Positions 17,401 through 27,175 of a stretch of DNA of 64,000 nt are shown piece after piece. Every line of letters begins with the position of its first letter. The stretch's first letter is position 1. This stretch comes from Bradyrhizobium sp. LHD-71. GTDB lineage: Bacteria > Pseudomonadota > Alphaproteobacteria > Rhizobiales > Xanthobacteraceae. The notes beneath the pieces were generated by a model. That model made no database searches. It had not been told where the DNA came from and worked only from the letters and a program-made list of their open reading frames with translations. The stretch spans positions 186,001 through 250,000 of the forward strand of contig NZ_JAVIFX010000007.1 in the NCBI RefSeq assembly GCF_031157255.1, written 5' to 3'. The translations under genes and the position numbers were made by a program.

Positions 17401-20400
17401 ATTGATCAGATAGTTGATATCGACTGTCGTCCCGTAATCGGCTGTCGTCCAGCCGCCTCCAGCGCGCACAAGGTGAACTCTTTGTGTCCCGGGTACGGCG
17501 GCAAAGCCAAACAGACGCAGATCGAGCGTACCATTGGGCAGGAAGCCATCCATAATGTCGCCAATAGCCGGCATCTGCATGGTCTGGAGTGCAGGATTGT
17601 AAACGGTGGACGTCGCACTGCTGAACGTGCCGAGAACCAACGTAGCCGAGAGCGCTCCACCATCGGCGAACTTCCAGCCCACATAAAGCGGGTTGAGCGT
17701 GCCGTCAGCGCGGAAAGCGTCGAGAAAATGCACGGTCTGCGACGGATCGACGGGGTTGAAGATAATGTCTACACCAGTCCCACTGCGATAGCCCGCGTAA
17801 GCGGTGTTGAGCTTGCCATCGAGCCGGAACGCGGTGAGAAGACTCGTAGGTCCGGTCTGAATTGGGTTGGCAGGGTTGTAGATCAGCGGATTCAGCGGGA
17901 GGACTTTCCAACGGGCGTACGCCGGAAGGATCTTTCCGTCAGGACCGACGATGTCCTCGAGATCAAGCATCTCCGAGGGGTTGTCCTGGTTGTAATAGAC
18001 TTTGCCGCTCTTACGATCGAAGCTCAGATCGCGGCCAGCCGCGATATCAATGTCGCCGGTGCCGGTGCGGACGAGTGCGTCGGCTTTTACCGTAAGGTCG
18101 CCCTTACCGGCGGCCTGCAGCGCCGATATCGGTTGCACGGTCATGACGTCGGCCGCCGACAGATCAGCACCGGAGACGAGCCGATAAGACCACGACCGAC
18201 CAGTCAGCAAGCTTGCCCCCAGTGTCGCATTGCTGAAACCGTCGCTGAGAGACTTCTCGAAGTTGAGATTGCCGGCGGAGCGAAGCGTGAGATAGCCGGG
18301 ACCACCGCCCGGCCGCAGCGTGTGTAGGTCCCAGTCGGCGACGAGAGTCATGTCGCTCGATGACGCAAGCTCGATGCCGGCCGCGAGATCGAAACTGCCA
18401 ACGCGATCAGGCGCCTGCAGCATGAAGACGGTGGCGGCACTCGAAACGTTTGCGATCACGCTCTCATCGATAGTCGAGACGCCGCTATAGACCCAGAAGG
18501 CTTCAGCTTCAGCGCTGGTGGCGCCGATCACCGTGCTGTCGAGGCGGCGCGCCTTGATGCCGCCCGCTGTCTCACCGGTGCGCGAAGCGCGAACGTGCAC
18601 CCTGCCGCCGGCAGCGCCGCTGACATCGAGCGTCGAGCCCGCTGCAAGGTCGAGAGAACCCGCCGACGTTTCGAGATCGATGCTGCCGCCCTTGCCGACG
18701 GTGCCGCGCGCCGAGAGGCTCACCCCCGTTTCGACAACGAGGTCGCCATGCGCGACGAGTCGGATGCTGCCGCCTTTCTCGCCATCGACATTCAGGACCG
18801 TTCCTGTCGAGACGATGATCTTCCCGGCGTCGGCAACCACCTTGAGGTCATCCACCTGGGTCGTGCCTGCGAGCACGACGTCGCCGCTGCGAAGCTGAAA
18901 GTGGCGTTTCGTGAAGAAGCCGCCGGCATTGAGCTGCGCCGACAGCGCCGCGAAATCCGGAATACTACCGGCGTCGAGATCGAACGAGCCCTGCAGCGCG
19001 CTGGCGGTCGCCTGGCCACGGACGTCGCCCGCGAGCGTGAAGGCGCCGCGCGGCACCTCCACGGCGAGCGTGCCGGCATTGCCTCCGCCGGGCGCCGACA
19101 TGTCGACGACGGCAGCCTGCGCGATGGTCGCGCTGCCGTTCGCCGCGACAAGCTCCACCCGACCGGCGGACGCATATTCGACCACGTCGAAGAACTCTTT
19201 CCGCTGCGCCCTGACGTCGATCATCGAACCCGCCGTCAGCAGCACACCGTCGGCCGCGCCAGGCCCCATCGCCTCCAGCCGCACCGTGCCGGCAGGCATC
19301 ACGATCGTGCCGCGGTGGATGACCCGCGCCGCCGACAAGGTGAGCTCGCCGCCAAAGGACGTCAGGCGGTCGAGGTCCGCCGGCGCCGCGCTCGCTGCCG
19401 TCTCGAGCCTGCCGATCGCAATCACCGCCTGGACTGCGCCACCGGCTGCCGTTATCCGCGGCGCTGTCAGCACGAGATCGGCGGCATTTGCCGCCGTGCC
19501 GGCTGTGAGCCCGCCAGCTCCCGCAAATACGATCTCGCGTTCGGCGACCAGTCGCGCCTCGCCGAAGCCACGCATGGCGCTCTGCCCCGCGTCGACCGTC
19601 AACGTGCCGGCAGCCAGTGTAAGAGCGCCTGCGTTGGCGACATCGTCTCCGACCGCGAGCCCGCCGCCGCTGTTGCGCAGCGTAAGACGGTTGGCCGTCA
19701 CGCGCACGTCGCCGGAGCTGCGCTGCAGCAGCGCAGCTCCGTCGAGAGTCAGTTTGTCGAGATCGAGGCCGCCAATGCTGACTGGCCCCCAGAAGTCGAT
19801 GGTGCCATAGCTGCGGAGCGTCAAGTCGCGAACACTGGCGAGATTCGCGAGCGTGGCCGGCGACAAGACCAGACCACCTGTCCCGACCGGCGTCGCACCG
19901 AAGTTGACGCGGCTCGATGCTGCGACCAGCGCCTTTGCCTTCAGGATCGCGCCTGAAGATACGACGGTATCACCGGTTGCGTCGAGGAGGAGCTCATTGT
20001 CCGACGCGATTCGCGCGCCCTCCTGGATATCGAGGGTACCACCGGTCACACCGCCCGCAGACGCAATGTCATAACGCGCTACATTGGCATTTTCGGCGGT
20101 GGTGGCGATAAGGAGCGCACCCATGCCGGTTCCGCCCGGCGTGGTTGCATTCTTGTTGCCGATGATCAGCGTGCCGTTGCCATCGCCCGAAACGGCGCCG
20201 CGCGCTCGGATCACGCTTCCATTCTCGACCACAACCGCACCAGGCGCACCGCCGGCGGCGAGCATGATCTCAGGGCCAACGAGAGCCGCGGCCTCGTCGT
20301 TCGAGACGAGCACCTTCGCCGAGACTGGCGTAATCATCATGCCAGCTTCGGTCTGGCTGCGCACGCCACCCACCAGCAGGCTCTCAGCGCCGAGCCTCGA

Positions 20401-23400
20401 CAACGCGTCGCCGTGCAAGGTCAGAACATAACCGGAAACAGGCCCTTCACCTGCTCCGACGATCGCGATCGATGCCGCCGCGATATCGAGCAAACCGCCA
20501 CGTCCGCCTCCTCCGGCGGCGAATTTCATGGCGCCGTCGAGGATCAAAGCCTGCGTGGCCTTGAGAACGACCTGACCGGCATCGGCAGCGAGGCGCGGGA
20601 CGCTGCGGTCGTTGTCGCGCGCATACTGCCCGAAGAAGGCGCTTCCCGTATACTCGTCATACTCGGAGTAGGTACGGGCAACCTCACCCGACATCACGCG
20701 GAATACCGACGTCTGCGAGTCCTGCATGGATGTTCCGGCTGTGCCGAACTTGCCTGTGACGAGATACGACCCGTCCCGCTGTTTGGCCGAGAGATTCGGA
20801 GCAGCATTGACATTGGCGGCGGCCATCGTGACGCGATAGGCACCGGGCATCAGCGCGTAGTGCCCCGGCAGCAATGTGTACCACCCGGCGGACAGTCCGG
20901 GCACGCCCGCAACGTAGACGCTGTCGCCGACCCGCAGTCCGGTATTGTCTTCGGCGTAGACGTCGCGTGGCGCCGGACCGCTGTAGCCGGGCACGACCGC
21001 ATAGACCGGCGCGCCAGGTTTCGACGCGAGGATGTCGCGCGAACCGCCTGTACTCGGGACCCAGTCGAACGCCACCGCATCGCCGCCGCCTGTCACGTCG
21101 ATCGCGGACCCTGCCTGCAGCTCGACATCGCGGCCTGAGATGCTGACCCTCTTCTCCGGCGGTGTGACCAGATCGTACAGGGTCGAGCTGCTCTCCGCGA
21201 GGTCGCCGAAATACCAGGTGTTGCCGTTGCGCACCCGGCCCATGGGAATGAGGTTTCCTTCCGCCGACACGGAGGTCAGGCTGCCCGGCGCCAGCGTCAC
21301 CGAACCGGTCTCGCCAGCATCGAGCGCGATGGCTCCGAGTGGCGCGCGCACCGTGCCCGCCTGGACGATCATAGGCGCCGACACGGTCAAGCTGCCGCCG
21401 GCCGAAAGCGGCATCGGCGATGGCAGGCCGTTCGATCGGAATGTCACCGATGTCGTACTCTTGAGCGTGAAAGCGCTCATGGTCGTCGGATAGACCTGGG
21501 CGGCGATCAGCTCGAGATCGCCCGCAATGGTCAGCGTCCCCGTGACGTTCGGATCCTGTCCTTGTTTCTCCTCGCTCCACGTCGATCCCGGCAGACCAAC
21601 GAGCCGCAGGTCGCCCGTGCTGGCGAAGGACGCCCGGCCGACGTTCCGCAACGCGATATTGCCGACAATGTCGACGATGTTTCCGGACACCTCGAGCTGA
21701 CCTGCACCTGCGGTCGGCGCGAGCGTGAACGACGTATTGGTCAGCGCGTAGCTATCGCCGATCGAGACGTGCGGGGCGTTGATGCGCACCAGCACGTCTG
21801 TCCCATTCGTAGCGATCCTGAGCATCGGTGCGTCGATGACGACGCTGCGCCCAGCCGTCAGCGTGGCGCCACCTTCGAACACAAGCGTATCAACGTAACC
21901 GTTCAAAATGCGGGAGTTCAGGGAATCGAGCGTGACGCTATCGAAGCCGGCAGCGCGTACTCTGTCGCTGGCAACATGCGTCTCACCATAATAGAGGTAT
22001 ACTCTCGGATCGTCGGGATAGTTGGCCGGCGGCGTCTTCGATGGATCACGCTCGCTGACGAGAAGCGAGCCCATGGTGTCACCCGGCTCGAGCCCGTCGG
22101 GCATGGCCGGCCCCGATGCGCCGACGACGATACGGGGATTGAGGTCCATGCTCTGATCCCGGAGGGCAGAGTTCGGATTGTTCGGATTGGTCCGCACCTT
22201 CACAATAGTCTTGCTGATATCGAGCGAGGAGATCAGCAGGGCTCCGGCATGCGCCGTTTCACCGCCCGCGAAGGCGCGCATATCGCCGTCGAGATAACCG
22301 CCGCGGTTGCTCTTGAACGTGATGGTGCCGCCATCGCTCTCAATCTTGCTTGGCTGGTATCCCCCTTTCATGCCTGCGGCGTGCCGAGGTAGATCGAGCA
22401 CATCCTTCGCACCGGAAACGTTGATGAGCGAGCCAGCCTCGGTCACGATTGCTCCGCGCAGGCCGTCATCGAATGTCACGCTGCCGCCGTCCAGAACCTG
22501 GCCGATACGCCGCCCATAGGGATCGAACTGCAGCACGGTCGTGCCGCTGGCATCCAGCACGCCCGACGCCATGAGCCAGATCGCCTGGCTGGTATCCGCG
22601 ACGCCGGCCTCGATGTCACCGCCCCTTGCAATGCCAAGGGTGATGTCGCCGCCGTGCGCCTCGACGGTACCGCTGACCGTCAGCAGGCGGCCGGCCTCGA
22701 GGGCAATCGTGGCGCCGGGGTCGACGCGTAGAACCGCGCCCTCGGCGACATTCAGCGTCCCGGCGAGATTGACGAAACCGCCATCGAGGGTCGGACCTGC
22801 GCGGCCTGTGGACGACAGGGCCAAGTCCACCGGTTGCCGGCGACTGACCGGCTGCTGCCAATCCCAGGTGATGATCGACGCGAGCGGCGTTCCACTCGGC
22901 CGCTTGAGATAGTCAGCGGCAGGGATGGCCACGGCGCGAGCGGCCTCGACCACCGTGCCTGGCGCCACCAGTAGGCTGTCGTAGCCGTTGAGCTCGTATC
23001 GGCCGAAACCGCGTCGGAAGAAGGCAGGATCGAGCAGCAACGTGTCTGCACGCGTCGTACCACCGATCTGAATGCGGGGCACCGTCAGCGAAAGCGTGCC
23101 GCCGTCGCCCAGGGCATCGCCTGTCACCGTTCCGTCGAGTCTCAATTCAGCAGCCTCGAACGTGATCGAACCGCCATCGCCTGCGTTAAACTTTCCGCTC
23201 ATGGCGACGTGACCGCCGCCGGACGCATCGAGAGCGCTTCCCTTCGTGAGCGTCACGATGCCGACATCCGTGGGCTCGACCCGGCTGATCTGATTGTTGG
23301 AATTTGTTTCAGCGACCTTCACGGCGCGGCCTGGCGTCAACAGCGAGATCGAGCCGCCATCGATCGTCAGCATGGACATGGCGCTGCCGTCGAGCCGGTC

Positions 23401-25980
23401 GTTGATCCATCTGCCGCTGACGTCCAGCACGGCGCCTGCACCGATCGTGATGTCGCGCGCCGTCTCGAAGAACGGCCCCGTGGGCTGCTGCACCGACACG
23501 CTGGTCAGCTCGATCGTGCCGCCATGGACCGTGATCCGCCCATCTACTTTTAGCGACTCGGCGTAGAGCTTCACGCTTCCGCGGTCCGGCAAAGCGAGAT
23601 CGGCATCCTGCGCAACCTCGATCTCGCCGTTGCCGTAGACCTCGACATTCCCGAAACCGCCGTCCGCCAGCAGTTCGGTAGAGAGCGTCAGCGGCGCCAC
23701 GAGGAGCGGCGGATCATCGAGCTTGAGCTCGGGCCCGGGTGCAATCGACCGGGAGGTGATCAGGACATCGCCGAGCGGATATTGCGTCTCTTTGTTGTTA
23801 TCCGAGACGTACCCGATCGCCAGCGTGCCGCTGAGCGATGCGTCGTTGCGCTGACGCTCGCCGCGGGTCGCTTCGGCGGCGATATGACCGTCGAGCACCA
23901 TCTGGCGCCTCGCCGCCAGTTCGATCGTTCCTGCAGGGCGGCCTTGCGTATAGCCGGGGTCGTAACGACGACCGGACATCAACGTTGACGTCCAGGTTTC
24001 GCTCACGCCCCAGCGCGCATTGTCGCGCGTGAACTGACCGGCAACGCCGATGTAGGTCTCCGAGGGATGGGCGTCGGCAATGTCGACGATCCGCCCGGTC
24101 GAGGTGACCAACCGCGTGGTGCGGATTTCACCCGGCAAGTATTTGATCGTCCCACCTGATGCCGTTACCGACGAGCCGGCGCTGATGGCGAGATCGCCAA
24201 CCGATCTGAGCGAGATTGATCCGGCCGCCGTCGACAGCTCGCCAATTCCTCGACGGATCAATCCAATGTAACCCGACGCATCAGCAAGCTGCGTGCCGTA
24301 CCATTTGCCCGGCTCGGCGGCGAACCACCCAACACCCTTCATCAAGTCGTCGCTGAACGTGCCGCTCCTGCTCGCGTCGACGACGATCTTCTTTCCGTAA
24401 AGGAAGGAGTTTCGCTGCAGCGGAGAGTCGCGCAGCTCGTTTCCACGCAGCTCCACCTCCACCATATTGCGTTCGATAGGAATCTCGATGTCGGTCAGGC
24501 CTGACACATCGATGGCGCTGCCGGCCTCCGCGAGAATGCGTGCCTGACTGTCCTCCGCCCCCCGACCGTCACTCGTATACTGCGCCTGAAAGCTCACATT
24601 CCCGCTTGGGGCGGCGATCAGGGAGTCGCTCCGCAGATGGATTTTCCAGCCCGCAACATCGACCGTGGATTTGTCGATCAGGGACATCGCTGCAACGGTG
24701 CTGGCATCGTCGAGCGCAGGCAAGGCCGCTGTGACGCTGCCTTCGCCAAACGTAACGAGGCCGCTGCGCTCGTACATGCTGCCGTTATCGTAAGTGAAAC
24801 GGTCGCGCGCATGCAGCGTGATCGAGCCGTTCATCGTCACGGCTGTTGTCGTTCGCAGGATGCCGTTCTGTGCGATATCCAGGGCGACCATCGTGATGTT
24901 TCCGCGGTCGGCCATGATCAGGCCGTCATTGACTGCGCCGCCGCCGCCTCTGTAAATCGTGTCGGTGCCGCTCTTGGTGTCCCTGAAGTATTTTCTGATT
25001 TCGAACTCGAAACCGCGCAGGTTCGTCTCTGCGCTCGCGCGCAGGGCGACGTTGTCGCCGGCGACCAGTGCCACCTGACCACCAGGCGCACTGATGGTCC
25101 CACTGTTGCGCACGTTCGGGGCAAACAGCATCACGTTGCCGCCGTCCGCCTGAATGGCCGTGCCTGCCTGCACCGTGACGTCGCCGGCAACCACGTTCAG
25201 CGAAGCGGCAAACACGGGCGCCGTCGTGACCGGGTCCCAGGTCGTCGTCGCAATTTCCGCAAGGAAACGCGCATTTGAAATATCAAGGGAGGAGGCAACC
25301 AGCGCGCCCACGTTCACCTGGCTCGAACCACCGAAGATGATACCGTTCTGGTTGATGACGTAGATTTGTCCGTCGGCCTTGATCGTTCCCAAAATGCGGC
25401 TCGGCGCCGCCGAAGGATCCAGCACGCGATTGAGCGCGACCCAGCTGCGGCTGCGTTGCTGGAATGTGAGATCGGTTCTTTCGCTGAGATTGAAGGTCTG
25501 CCAGGTGAGAATGGCCTTGTTCTGCGTCTGCTCGACCGCGACCTTCGTGCGATCCCCATCGGAGAATTGCGTCGGCAGATTGGCGCCTTGCCATATCTCT
25601 GAGCCAGGCTTCGCGCCCGGTGCGACCTGCAGGCCGCCCGGCACAAGCCCATGTGGAATCCCGCTCGGCGTCGCAGCGAGCGCTGCTCGCGCTGCATCGC
25701 GGGCTGCCTGCTGGGTCGCCTGCATAGCCTGGATCGCAAGCGTCGCCCGCTTAAGCGAATTTTGTGCCTCTCGCGCTGTGCGTGCCGCCTCCCGTGCGCC
25801 CGATTGCGCCGCTGCAACTGCAGCGGCCGAGGGTGCAGGCGTCCACCCGCCAAGCGGACGCGCATTCGCGTTCGGGGTCATTGTCAACAGCGCCACCGCG
25901 CTCACGGTAGCAAGCAAGCCGTCACGCCGGAAAGACCACGGACGCGAGCGGACTTGGCGAAGGACCAGCGGATCGGACAT
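14440..25980 (-). CDS. Giant filamentous-haemagglutinin family exoprotein (TpsA), DUF3739-type
   Basis: About 3,846 residues: a two-partner secretion exoprotein and the main cargo of the locus. A long signal peptide (MSDPLVLRQVRSRPWSFRRD, hydrophobic LLATVSAVALL, cleavage near NANA-RPL) is followed by an Ala/Gln-rich helical stretch (about 45-95). Then comes the TPS haemagglutination domain with TWQTFNLSERTDLTF, NRVLDPSAAPSRILGTIKAD and VINQNGIIFGGSSQVNVGAL. Thousands of residues of Gly/Ala/Asn/Asp-rich beta-helix repeats follow. A CSGTDC pair lies near residue 2,960. The C-terminal region (RRGPGELGLITMKDGAINVF, GGGDIVMWSSDGDIDAGKG) is DUF3739-like, ending with SPYQILGVGMLSDDQVAALA. An upstream TTG at 26052 is an alternative start. 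The partner transporter is at 38668-40398. The mature protein probably forms surface fibres for adhesion or contact-dependent functions; no toxin domain was recognised. Confidence 0.95.
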   Translation of the reverse strand: MSDPLVLRQVRSRPWSFRRDGLLATVSAVALLTMTPNANARPLGGWTPAPSAAAVAAAQSGAREAARTAREAQNSLKRATLAIQAMQATQQAARDAARAALAATPSGIPHGLVPGGLQVAPGAKPGSEIWQGANLPTQFSDGDRTKVAVEQTQNKAILTWQTFNLSERTDLTFQQRSRSWVALNRVLDPSAAPSRILGTIKADGQIYVINQNGIIFGGSSQVNVGALVASSLDISNARFLAEIATTTWDPVTTAPVFAASLNVVAGDVTVQAGTAIQADGGNVMLFAPNVRNSGTISAPGGQVALVAGDNVALRASAETNLRGFEFEIRKYFRDTKSGTDTIYRGGGGAVNDGLIMADRGNITMVALDIAQNGILRTTTAVTMNGSITLHARDRFTYDNGSMYERSGLVTFGEGSVTAALPALDDASTVAAMSLIDKSTVDVAGWKIHLRSDSLIAAPSGNVSFQAQYTSDGRGAEDSQARILAEAGSAIDVSGLTDIEIPIERNMVEVELRGNELRDSPLQRNSFLYGKKIVVDASRSGTFSDDLMKGVGWFAAEPGKWYGTQLADASGYIGLIRRGIGELSTAAGSISLRSVGDLAISAGSSVTASGGTIKYLPGEIRTTRLVTSTGRIVDIADAHPSETYIGVAGQFTRDNARWGVSETWTSTLMSGRRYDPGYTQGRPAGTIELAARRQMVLDGHIAAEATRGERQRNDASLSGTLAIGYVSDNNKETQYPLGDVLITSRSIAPGPELKLDDPPLLVAPLTLSTELLADGGFGNVEVYGNGEIEVAQDADLALPDRGSVKLYAESLKVDGRITVHGGTIELTSVSVQQPTGPFFETARDITIGAGAVLDVSGRWINDRLDGSAMSMLTIDGGSISLLTPGRAVKVAETNSNNQISRVEPTDVGIVTLTKGSALDASGGGHVAMSGKFNAGDGGSITFEAAELRLDGTVTGDALGDGGTLSLTVPRIQIGGTTRADTLLLDPAFFRRGFGRYELNGYDSLLVAPGTVVEAARAVAIPAADYLKRPSGTPLASIITWDWQQPVSRRQPVDLALSSTGRAGPTLDGGFVNLAGTLNVAEGAVLRVDPGATIALEAGRLLTVSGTVEAHGGDITLGIARGGDIEAGVADTSQAIWLMASGVLDASGTTVLQFDPYGRRIGQVLDGGSVTFDDGLRGAIVTEAGSLINVSGAKDVLDLPRHAAGMKGGYQPSKIESDGGTITFKSNRGGYLDGDMRAFAGGETAHAGALLISSLDISKTIVKVRTNPNNPNSALRDQSMDLNPRIVVGASGPAMPDGLEPGDTMGSLLVSERDPSKTPPANYPDDPRVYLYYGETHVASDRVRAAGFDSVTLDSLNSRILNGYVDTLVFEGGATLTAGRSVVIDAPMLRIATNGTDVLVRINAPHVSIGDSYALTNTSFTLAPTAGAGQLEVSGNIVDIVGNIALRNVGRASFASTGDLRLVGLPGSTWSEEKQGQDPNVTGTLTIAGDLELIAAQVYPTTMSAFTLKSTTSVTFRSNGLPSPMPLSAGGSLTVSAPMIVQAGTVRAPLGAIALDAGETGSVTLAPGSLTSVSAEGNLIPMGRVRNGNTWYFGDLAESSSTLYDLVTPPEKRVSISGRDVELQAGSAIDVTGGGDAVAFDWVPSTGGSRDILASKPGAPVYAVVPGYSGPAPRDVYAEDNTGLRVGDSVYVAGVPGLSAGWYTLLPGHYALMPGAYRVTMAAANVNAAPNLSAKQRDGSYLVTGKFGTAGTSMQDSQTSVFRVMSGEVARTYSEYDEYTGSAFFGQYARDNDRSVPRLAADAGQVVLKATQALILDGAMKFAAGGGGRGGLLDIAAASIAIVGAGEGPVSGYVLTLHGDALSRLGAESLLVGGVRSQTEAGMMITPVSAKVLVSNDEAAALVGPEIMLAAGGAPGAVVVENGSVIRARGAVSGDGNGTLIIGNKNATTPGGTGMGALLIATTAENANVARYDIASAGGVTGGTLDIQEGARIASDNELLLDATGDTVVSSGAILKAKALVAASSRVNFGATPVGTGGLVLSPATLANLASVRDLTLRSYGTIDFWGPVSIGGLDLDKLTLDGAALLQRSSGDVRVTANRLTLRNSGGGLAVGDDVANAGALTLAAGTLTVDAGQSAMRGFGEARLVAEREIVFAGAGGLTAGTAANAADLVLTAPRITAAGGAVQAVIAIGRLETAASAAPADLDRLTSFGGELTLSAARVIHRGTIVMPAGTVRLEAMGPGAADGVLLTAGSMIDVRAQRKEFFDVVEYASAGRVELVAANGSATIAQAAVVDMSAPGGGNAGTLAVEVPRGAFTLAGDVRGQATASALQGSFDLDAGSIPDFAALSAQLNAGGFFTKRHFQLRSGDVVLAGTTQVDDLKVVADAGKIIVSTGTVLNVDGEKGGSIRLVAHGDLVVETGVSLSARGTVGKGGSIDLETSAGSLDLAAGSTLDVSGAAGGRVHVRASRTGETAGGIKARRLDSTVIGATSAEAEAFWVYSGVSTIDESVIANVSSAATVFMLQAPDRVGSFDLAAGIELASSSDMTLVADWDLHTLRPGGGPGYLTLRSAGNLNFEKSLSDGFSNATLGASLLTGRSWSYRLVSGADLSAADVMTVQPISALQAAGKGDLTVKADALVRTGTGDIDIAAGRDLSFDRKSGKVYYNQDNPSEMLDLEDIVGPDGKILPAYARWKVLPLNPLIYNPANPIQTGPTSLLTAFRLDGKLNTAYAGYRSGTGVDIIFNPVDPSQTVHFLDAFRADGTLNPLYVGWKFADGGALSATLVLGTFSSATSTVYNPALQTMQMPAIGDIMDGFLPNGTLDLRLFGFAAVPGTQRVHLVRAGGGWTTADYGTTVDINYLINPATGQFYTGDIKKNATWWTYGQAKAQITYKSTSLGREGQIYTAGSLSGVLDVTSVVASPTAGTGTINFAQGGGDLSLAVGRDVLGPSLSTLLGPTPSSALCSGTDCRLLTVGRGSLYDWLLRQGGYDAAGNPLTAWGPDVSKFNWGIGTLGGGDVSIDAGGDISRLSAVVSDSGRVMNGAMLETFGGGDLTVRAGGNADGNFFYVANGHGEVDVGGSIGNVNAQAKSTATGSIQITRVSTILALGRGSFAVTAAGNVDIGAMYNPTMAGVQNTYTEPDVVNGAFFSTYAPDSRLDVQSTGGTVTLSSMTTDELKAVMTEFGAISQYNSTVFPSPTFYPPHVKATALQGDIAVGRAPTASGRLVLFPAANGNLTLLAANSIDLTANDGLPARGNYIIVSDADPALMPGIFNPGDQLYNDLLDRLSDGVIVTAGNGNSLGLDTSRIHAASLYRKDDLEPVRIYALEGSILGGEPVNKQSVAGVHIITPKPTIIRAGLDIENILFLGQNLEADDVTTIEAGRDIVFGYYRQNAQTGNSIQIGGPGRLEVLAGRNIKLSASDGIYSVGNRRNPHMPEAQGADITVITGLASNVAYDAFADKYLNPAHAGAVSRNYTPDLVAFMAERFGRRDLTDNEAWELFQTLSTTERAGFVRRVFFRELRTTGEQAKLERSPTYDNYNTGYEAIATLFPAKGYAGDLDMFYSQIKTMGGGGIDILVPGGKINAGLAIVTADIAGSETSGMRKRRGPGELGLITMKDGAINVFSAGSVLVNQSRVFTLGGGDIVMWSSDGDIDAGKGAKTALSAPPPRLIYDSQTGSYRTELSGEATGSGIGTLQTLAGVEEGDVVLMAPHGTVDAGDAGIRVSGNLTIAAQFVRNADNIQVSGTSLGVPTTPNNTAALTAASNTAGAAQQTVAPAQAGDKDQASIIIVEVLGFGGAQDGEENNDNRRSGPGDRQSYDGNSPYQILGVGMLSDDQVAALAAEKRTQTAR
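17490..17970 (-). repeat. Degenerate internal repeat in the exoprotein, four units
   Basis: Within the exoprotein, four consecutive segments share a pattern of acidic-hydrophobic, then DG-x-L-N, then an aromatic: LEDIVGPDGKILPAYARWKV, LLTAFRLDGKLNTAYAGYRS, LDAFRADGTLNPLYVGWKF, and DIMDGFLPNGTLDLRLFGF. Linkers between them carry NPLIYNPANP, FNPVDPSQ and YNPALQ. The unit is about 40-55 residues and unlike the surrounding beta-helix repeats. Function unknown. Confidence 0.6.
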
Positions 25981-26125
25981 GATGGGCGCCTCAGAGACAC
26001 TGGAGCGCCGCTGACTGGCGATCCTCAGCAGGAGGATGATTGACGGGGACAACGACCGAACAGTTCTTCAGCTAAAATATCGAAGGCAGAGTCCATTTTT
26101 CGAGCCGACGCCCGTCGCTCACCTC

Positions 26126-27175
26126 TCACGTGAGAACGATGATGCCTCCCGGCATTGTTCGGGCTTTCGCTCCAAAGATGCGCACGAGTTGAACGACAAC
26201 CTTGTCGGTCTCGGTGGTGCGCAATCGAGCTGTCAGCAGACGCTGGCCGATTGCATCGTTCATCAGCACGATGCGGCGGGATCGATAGCGATTGATCTCT
26301 TCAATCACCTGGCTGACCGGCGTGTAATCAAAGATCAGCAGACCATGTCGCCAAGCTGTCACAATATCGGGGTCGGCGGTGGTCACGGCACCGATGCCCC
26401 GGTCCGCGTACCTCACCTGCTGACTTGCACGGAGCGATATGGCAGCGTCATTTCGCTGCACCGCCAGCTCCCCGCCAAGGCATGTGATCGAAACGCGCGC
26501 TCCTTCGCATCGAACATTGAACTCCGCGCGATCCGTGACGATGCGTCCGCCTGCGGCCAGGAGAATCAATTCCGGCGAGCCGGAATCCGTGGAGACCACG
26601 GCCTCTCCTGCGATCAATTCGAGTTGCGTGGCATCCTTCGTTTGCGAGCGGATAATAAGACTGGTCTTGGTATTGAGGTTCAGCGAGGCAGTCGCTGGAA
26701 GCCTCACCTGCCGTTGCTCTCCCGCGCCTGTGCGAAGATCTGCCGTCAATTCTGAGAAGGACGGCCAAAGATCAAGCGGCGGACGTGCGATCCCATAGAC
26801 GGCGGAGGCGGCGATCGCAGCTCCCAGGAACGTGCGACGGCCGAATGACGGCGAAGCGAGCACGGGGCCAGCGATACTCCGACCGGCCTTCTTCGTTCTT
26901 GCGAATTCGTCGGCCCGTCCGGCAGCAACCTGACCGAGCCCGTTCCAGACGCGACGGGCCTCGGCATAGGCGTCAGCATGCTCCTTGCTCCGACCATGCC
27001 AGATCTTCATCGCGGCCAATTCGGCCGGTTTCATTTCACCGCGCAGAGATCTGACGACCCAGTCATAGGCCTCATCCCGAATCGTGTCTCGATCGGCGCG
27101 CGTCCCATCAATTACCGGGGCGGCCGGCGCGCGCGTGGGCTCAGGCGAGCTTCGATCAGTCATCGCAGCCTTCAT
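26126..27175 (-). CDS. FecR family anti-sigma regulator (second of the locus)
   Basis: A 349-residue FecR-type regulator that spans the inner membrane and relays a periplasmic signal to its sigma factor. The N-terminal cytoplasmic part carries a DUF4880-like segment (EAYDWVVRSLRGEMKPAELA, then HADAYAEARRVWNGL). A single hydrophobic stretch (FLGAAIAASAVYGIA, near residue 115) is followed by the FecR domain (LPATASLNLNTKTSL, LIAGEAVVSTD, FNVRCEGARVSITCLGGELA). The C-terminal segment (FDYTPVSQVIEEINRYRSRR, then MPGGIIVLT) is the STN-like DUF4974 type. It overlaps the sigma gene by 20 bp and precedes the exoprotein gene, which its sigma factor may control. Confidence 0.93.
   Translation of the reverse strand: MKAAMTDRSSPEPTRAPAAPVIDGTRADRDTIRDEAYDWVVRSLRGEMKPAELAAMKIWHGRSKEHADAYAEARRVWNGLGQVAAGRADEFARTKKAGRSIAGPVLASPSFGRRTFLGAAIAASAVYGIARPPLDLWPSFSELTADLRTGAGEQRQVRLPATASLNLNTKTSLIIRSQTKDATQLELIAGEAVVSTDSGSPELILLAAGGRIVTDRAEFNVRCEGARVSITCLGGELAVQRNDAAISLRASQQVRYADRGIGAVTTADPDIVTAWRHGLLIFDYTPVSQVIEEINRYRSRRIVLMNDAIGQRLLTARLRTTETDKVVVQLVRIFGAKARTMPGGIIVLT

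Noticed and set aside
18595-19956. Plus-strand frame of 453 codons and several others opposite the exoprotein gene
   Set aside because: All are antisense to the continuous exoprotein frame, with Arg/Ala/Asp-rich composition and no recognisable domain.
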